Assembly (NCBI RefSeq): GCF_030362935.1
Contig: NZ_JAUCDY010000003.1
Coordinates: 180,025-244,024 of the forward strand
Direction of reading: 5' to 3'
From: Thiopseudomonas acetoxidans
GTDB lineage: Bacteria > Pseudomonadota > Gammaproteobacteria > Pseudomonadales > Pseudomonadaceae
DNA: 64,000 bases
In this document: positions 62,234 through 64,000 of the stretch, in pieces
How positions within the stretch are numbered: the first letter of the stretch is position 1
Layout: every line of letters starts with the position of its first letter
Notes under the pieces: model-generated
Told to the model about the DNA's origin: nothing
The model's database searches: none
What the model saw: the letters and a program-made list of their open reading frames with translations, nothing else
Translations under genes and position numbers: made by a program

Positions 62234-63658
62234 TTAGAGTAAAAACATCGTAGCCAAGCCTAGGAAAATAAAGAAGCCGCCACTATCCGTCATAGCTGTA
62301 ATAAGCACGCTGGAACCCAGCGCAGGATCGCGCCCTAGGCGTACCATAGTCATCGGAATTAGTACGCCCATCATCGCGGCTAATAACAGGTTAAGCGTCA
62401 TTGCTGCAATCATCACCATACCTAAGGCAAAGTAATCATATAACAACCAGGCCACCACACCTATTACACCTCCCCAAATAATTCCATTTATAAAGGCTAC
62501 GCCCAGCTCTTTGCGCAGCAAACGGTTGGTATTCCCTGTACTCAATTGCTCCAAAGCCATAGCGCGTACAATCATGGTAATAGTCTGATTCCCTGAGTTG
62601 CCGCCAATACCGGCAACAATAGGCATCAATGCTGCCAGCGCTACAAGCTTTTCAATTGAATGTTCAAACAAGCCGATAACCCGCGAAGCAACAAAGGCTG
62701 TGATCAGGTTAATAGCCAGCCATGCCCAACGGTTAGCGATCGATTTCCATACCGAGGCAAAAATATCTTCTTCTTCACGTAAACCCGCACGACTTAACAC
62801 TTCTTCTTCTGATTCTTCTCGAATGACGTCAACCATCTCATCAATGGTTAAACGTCCTACTAGACGGCCACTTTTCTCAATTACCGGCGCAGAAATAAGA
62901 TCGTAACGTTCAAACGCCTGCGCGGCATCTGCACTGTCCTCATCAGGGTGAAAAGTTACCGGATCGTCAGCCATAATCTCAGCAACTTTTTTTTCTGGAT
63001 CATTAACCAGCAAGCGTTTAATCGGCAGAACGCCTTTCAGATACCCCTCGTGGTCAACAACAAACAGCTTGTCCAAATGGTCTGGGAGCTCTTTTAAGCG
63101 GCGCAGGTAACGCAGCACCACCTCCAGCGCCACATCATCACGTACCGTGACCATTTCATAGTCCATGATGGAGCCAACCTGATCCTCCTCATAAGACAAT
63201 GCTGAGCGCACGCGATCACGCTGCTGCGCATCTAACGCTTCTATCAGCTCATAAACAACATCATGCGGCAGTTCTGGAGCCAGCTCAGCCAACTCATCCA
63301 CATCCAGCTCTTTGGCGGCAGCAATAATCTCATGGTCATCCATGTCGGCCAGCAGGGTTTCGCGCACCGCATCGGATACTTCAAGCAGAATATCGCCGTC
63401 GCTTTCAACACGCACCAACTGCCATACAGTCAAACGCTCATCAAGCGGCAGCCCTTCGAGGATAAAAGCAATGTCTGCAGAGTGCAGCTCAGTAACTGTT
63501 TGTTGTAGCTCAGCCAGCACCTGCTCCTGCGCGCTACCCGGTTCTCGCGAATATCCCTGAGATTCATCTATAACATGCAGTCGCTGCAGGCTGTTCACAA
63601 CTTGGGTAAAACGCTCTTGCAGCCGTTCTTGCGGTTTTTTTACTTCTACTTCTGTCAT
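62234..63658 (-). CDS. mgtE: Magnesium transporter MgtE
   Basis: A 474-residue channel-type Mg2+ transporter. The N domain (about 30-150) is rich in acidic residues (DELAELAPELPHDVVYEL), two CBS domains follow (about 155-285, with ADDPVTFHPDEDSAD), then five membrane segments with the pore motif GIGGNSGNQTITMIVR and PMTMVRLGRDPALGSSVLI. Mg2+ binding between N and CBS domains closes the pore, so control is direct. The 169-base gap toward oadG shows no clear terminator. In P. aeruginosa, mgtE also lies near tRNA-Arg genes. Confidence 0.95.
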   Translation of the reverse strand: MTEVEVKKPQERLQERFTQVVNSLQRLHVIDESQGYSREPGSAQEQVLAELQQTVTELHSADIAFILEGLPLDERLTVWQLVRVESDGDILLEVSDAVRETLLADMDDHEIIAAAKELDVDELAELAPELPHDVVYELIEALDAQQRDRVRSALSYEEDQVGSIMDYEMVTVRDDVALEVVLRYLRRLKELPDHLDKLFVVDHEGYLKGVLPIKRLLVNDPEKKVAEIMADDPVTFHPDEDSADAAQAFERYDLISAPVIEKSGRLVGRLTIDEMVDVIREESEEEVLSRAGLREEEDIFASVWKSIANRWAWLAINLITAFVASRVIGLFEHSIEKLVALAALMPIVAGIGGNSGNQTITMIVRAMALEQLSTGNTNRLLRKELGVAFINGIIWGGVIGVVAWLLYDYFALGMVMIAAMTLNLLLAAMMGVLIPMTMVRLGRDPALGSSVLITAMTDSGGFFIFLGLATMFLL

Positions 63659-63763
63659 AGTTAAACCCTAATTTGCGCGCCGAGACTATCGACCACTGCA
63701 TCACACAGTCATTGTATAGGCTACCTAGCAATGGAACTTGAGCTTTGTGTATAAATAACGGAC

Positions 63764-63797
63764 AAAAAAAAGCCTGCACTTGTGATGCAGGCTTTTT
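63764..63797 (-). terminator. Terminator after the tRNA-Arg genes
   Basis: AAAAAGCCTGCA-CTTGTGA-TGCAGGCTTTTT: a perfect 12-bp stem with A- and T-runs on both sides, five bases beyond the 3' end of the tRNA. It ends the tRNA transcript. Confidence 0.9.
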
Positions 63798-63801
63798 AAT
63801 A

Positions 63802-63878
63802 TGGCGGACTCAGGAGGATTCGAACCTCCGACCGCTCGGTTCGTAGCCGAGTACTCTATCCAGCTGAGCTATGAGTCC
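63802..63878 (-). tRNA. tRNA-Arg (anticodon ACG), copy 1
   Basis: A 77-base gene on the minus strand beginning GGACTCATAGCTCAGCTGG and ending TGAGTCCGCCA with CCA encoded. The loop CTACGAA gives the ACG anticodon (read as ICG after deamination). All four stems pair. It is the promoter-distal copy of a tandem pair. Confidence 0.97.
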
Positions 63879-63925
63879 GTTTGGTGAGTTTTACCAGTGC
63901 ACCACTGGAGCATCTTTGCCAATTA

Positions 63926-64000
63926 TGGCGGACTCAGGAGGATTCGAACCTCCGACCGCTCGGTTCGTAGCCGAGTACTCTATCCAGCTGAGCTATGAGT
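63926..64000 (-). tRNA. tRNA-Arg (anticodon ACG), copy 2, cut by window end
   Basis: Identical to copy 1 over the 75 bases present; only the first two bases of the mature tRNA lie beyond the window edge. The 47-base spacer between the two has no terminator or promoter that I can see, so both come from one transcript starting outside the window. Confidence 0.95.

Overview
The window is a stretch of chromosome from a gamma-proteobacterium of the Pseudomonas family with an A+T content well above typical Pseudomonas (by eye about half G+C). The case for this lineage is gene content and order: a fused tyrA-aroA gene inside a gyrA-serC-pheA-hisC-tyrA/aroA-cmk-rpsA operon, the neighbouring mtnA / methylthioadenosine deaminase / ubiG / mupP / yciK block, a lexA-sulA pair, braCDEFG, muxABC-opmB, oprI, and the flhA-flhF-fleN-fliA-cheYZAB-motCD-parC-parP-cheW run, all in Pseudomonas-like arrangement. 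The small intergenic gaps, the overlapping gene ends and the absence of usual neighbours (ihfB after rpsA, rmf between rlmL and pyrD) suggest a compacted relative, such as the Thiopseudomonas/Denitrificimonas/P. caeni type, rather than a classical Pseudomonas. No prophage, insertion sequence, CRISPR array or obvious genomic island is visible.

Layout. 1-4.6 kb: a Cpx-type envelope stress system (end of cpxR, a Spy/CpxP-like periplasmic protein, cpxA), a YdjA-like nitroreductase, the MASE2 adenylate cyclase CyaB and a glutaredoxin-like protein. 4.7-15.5 kb (minus): the gyrA...rpsA operon, mixing aromatic amino acid, serine and histidine-pathway enzymes with DNA gyrase and ribosomal protein S1. 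15.6-21.7 kb: mtnA and a methylthioadenosine/S-adenosylhomocysteine deaminase diverge from one control region, followed by ubiG-mupP-yciK and a diguanylate cyclase behind a probable sigma-54 promoter. 21.7-29.9 kb: rluB, rlmL-pyrD, a DUF2835 protein, an unknown protein, lexA-sulA with two SOS boxes, and gltX. 30.1-35 kb: the branched-chain amino acid transporter braCDEFG. 35-43.8 kb (minus): the RND efflux operon muxABC-opmB. 43.9-44.9 kb: Pseudomonas-type REP elements, tRNA-Leu(UAA) and the lipoprotein gene oprI.

44.9-58.7 kb (minus) is a flagellar and chemotaxis region: flhA, flhF, fleN (export gate, flagellar placement and number), fliA (sigma-28), cheY-cheZ-cheA-cheB, the motCD stator, the parC-parP pair that positions chemosensory arrays, cheW and a DUF2802 protein. 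Sigma-54-type promoter sequences lie in front of flhA and parC. 58.8-62.1 kb is a sodium-pumping oxaloacetate decarboxylase operon (oadG-oadA-oadB). The window ends with the magnesium transporter mgtE and two tandem identical tRNA-Arg(ACG) genes, the second cut by the window edge.

The most notable points are isoleucine at GyrA position 83 (the classic quinolone-resistance site); acidic repeats in the CheA linker that resemble the CheY-binding tail of CheZ; sigma-54-type promoters before the diguanylate cyclase and parC; three helically phased CTTTAC repeats before the cpxP-like gene; and the REP pair beside tRNA-Leu. I did not find a clear wholly new multi-gene system.
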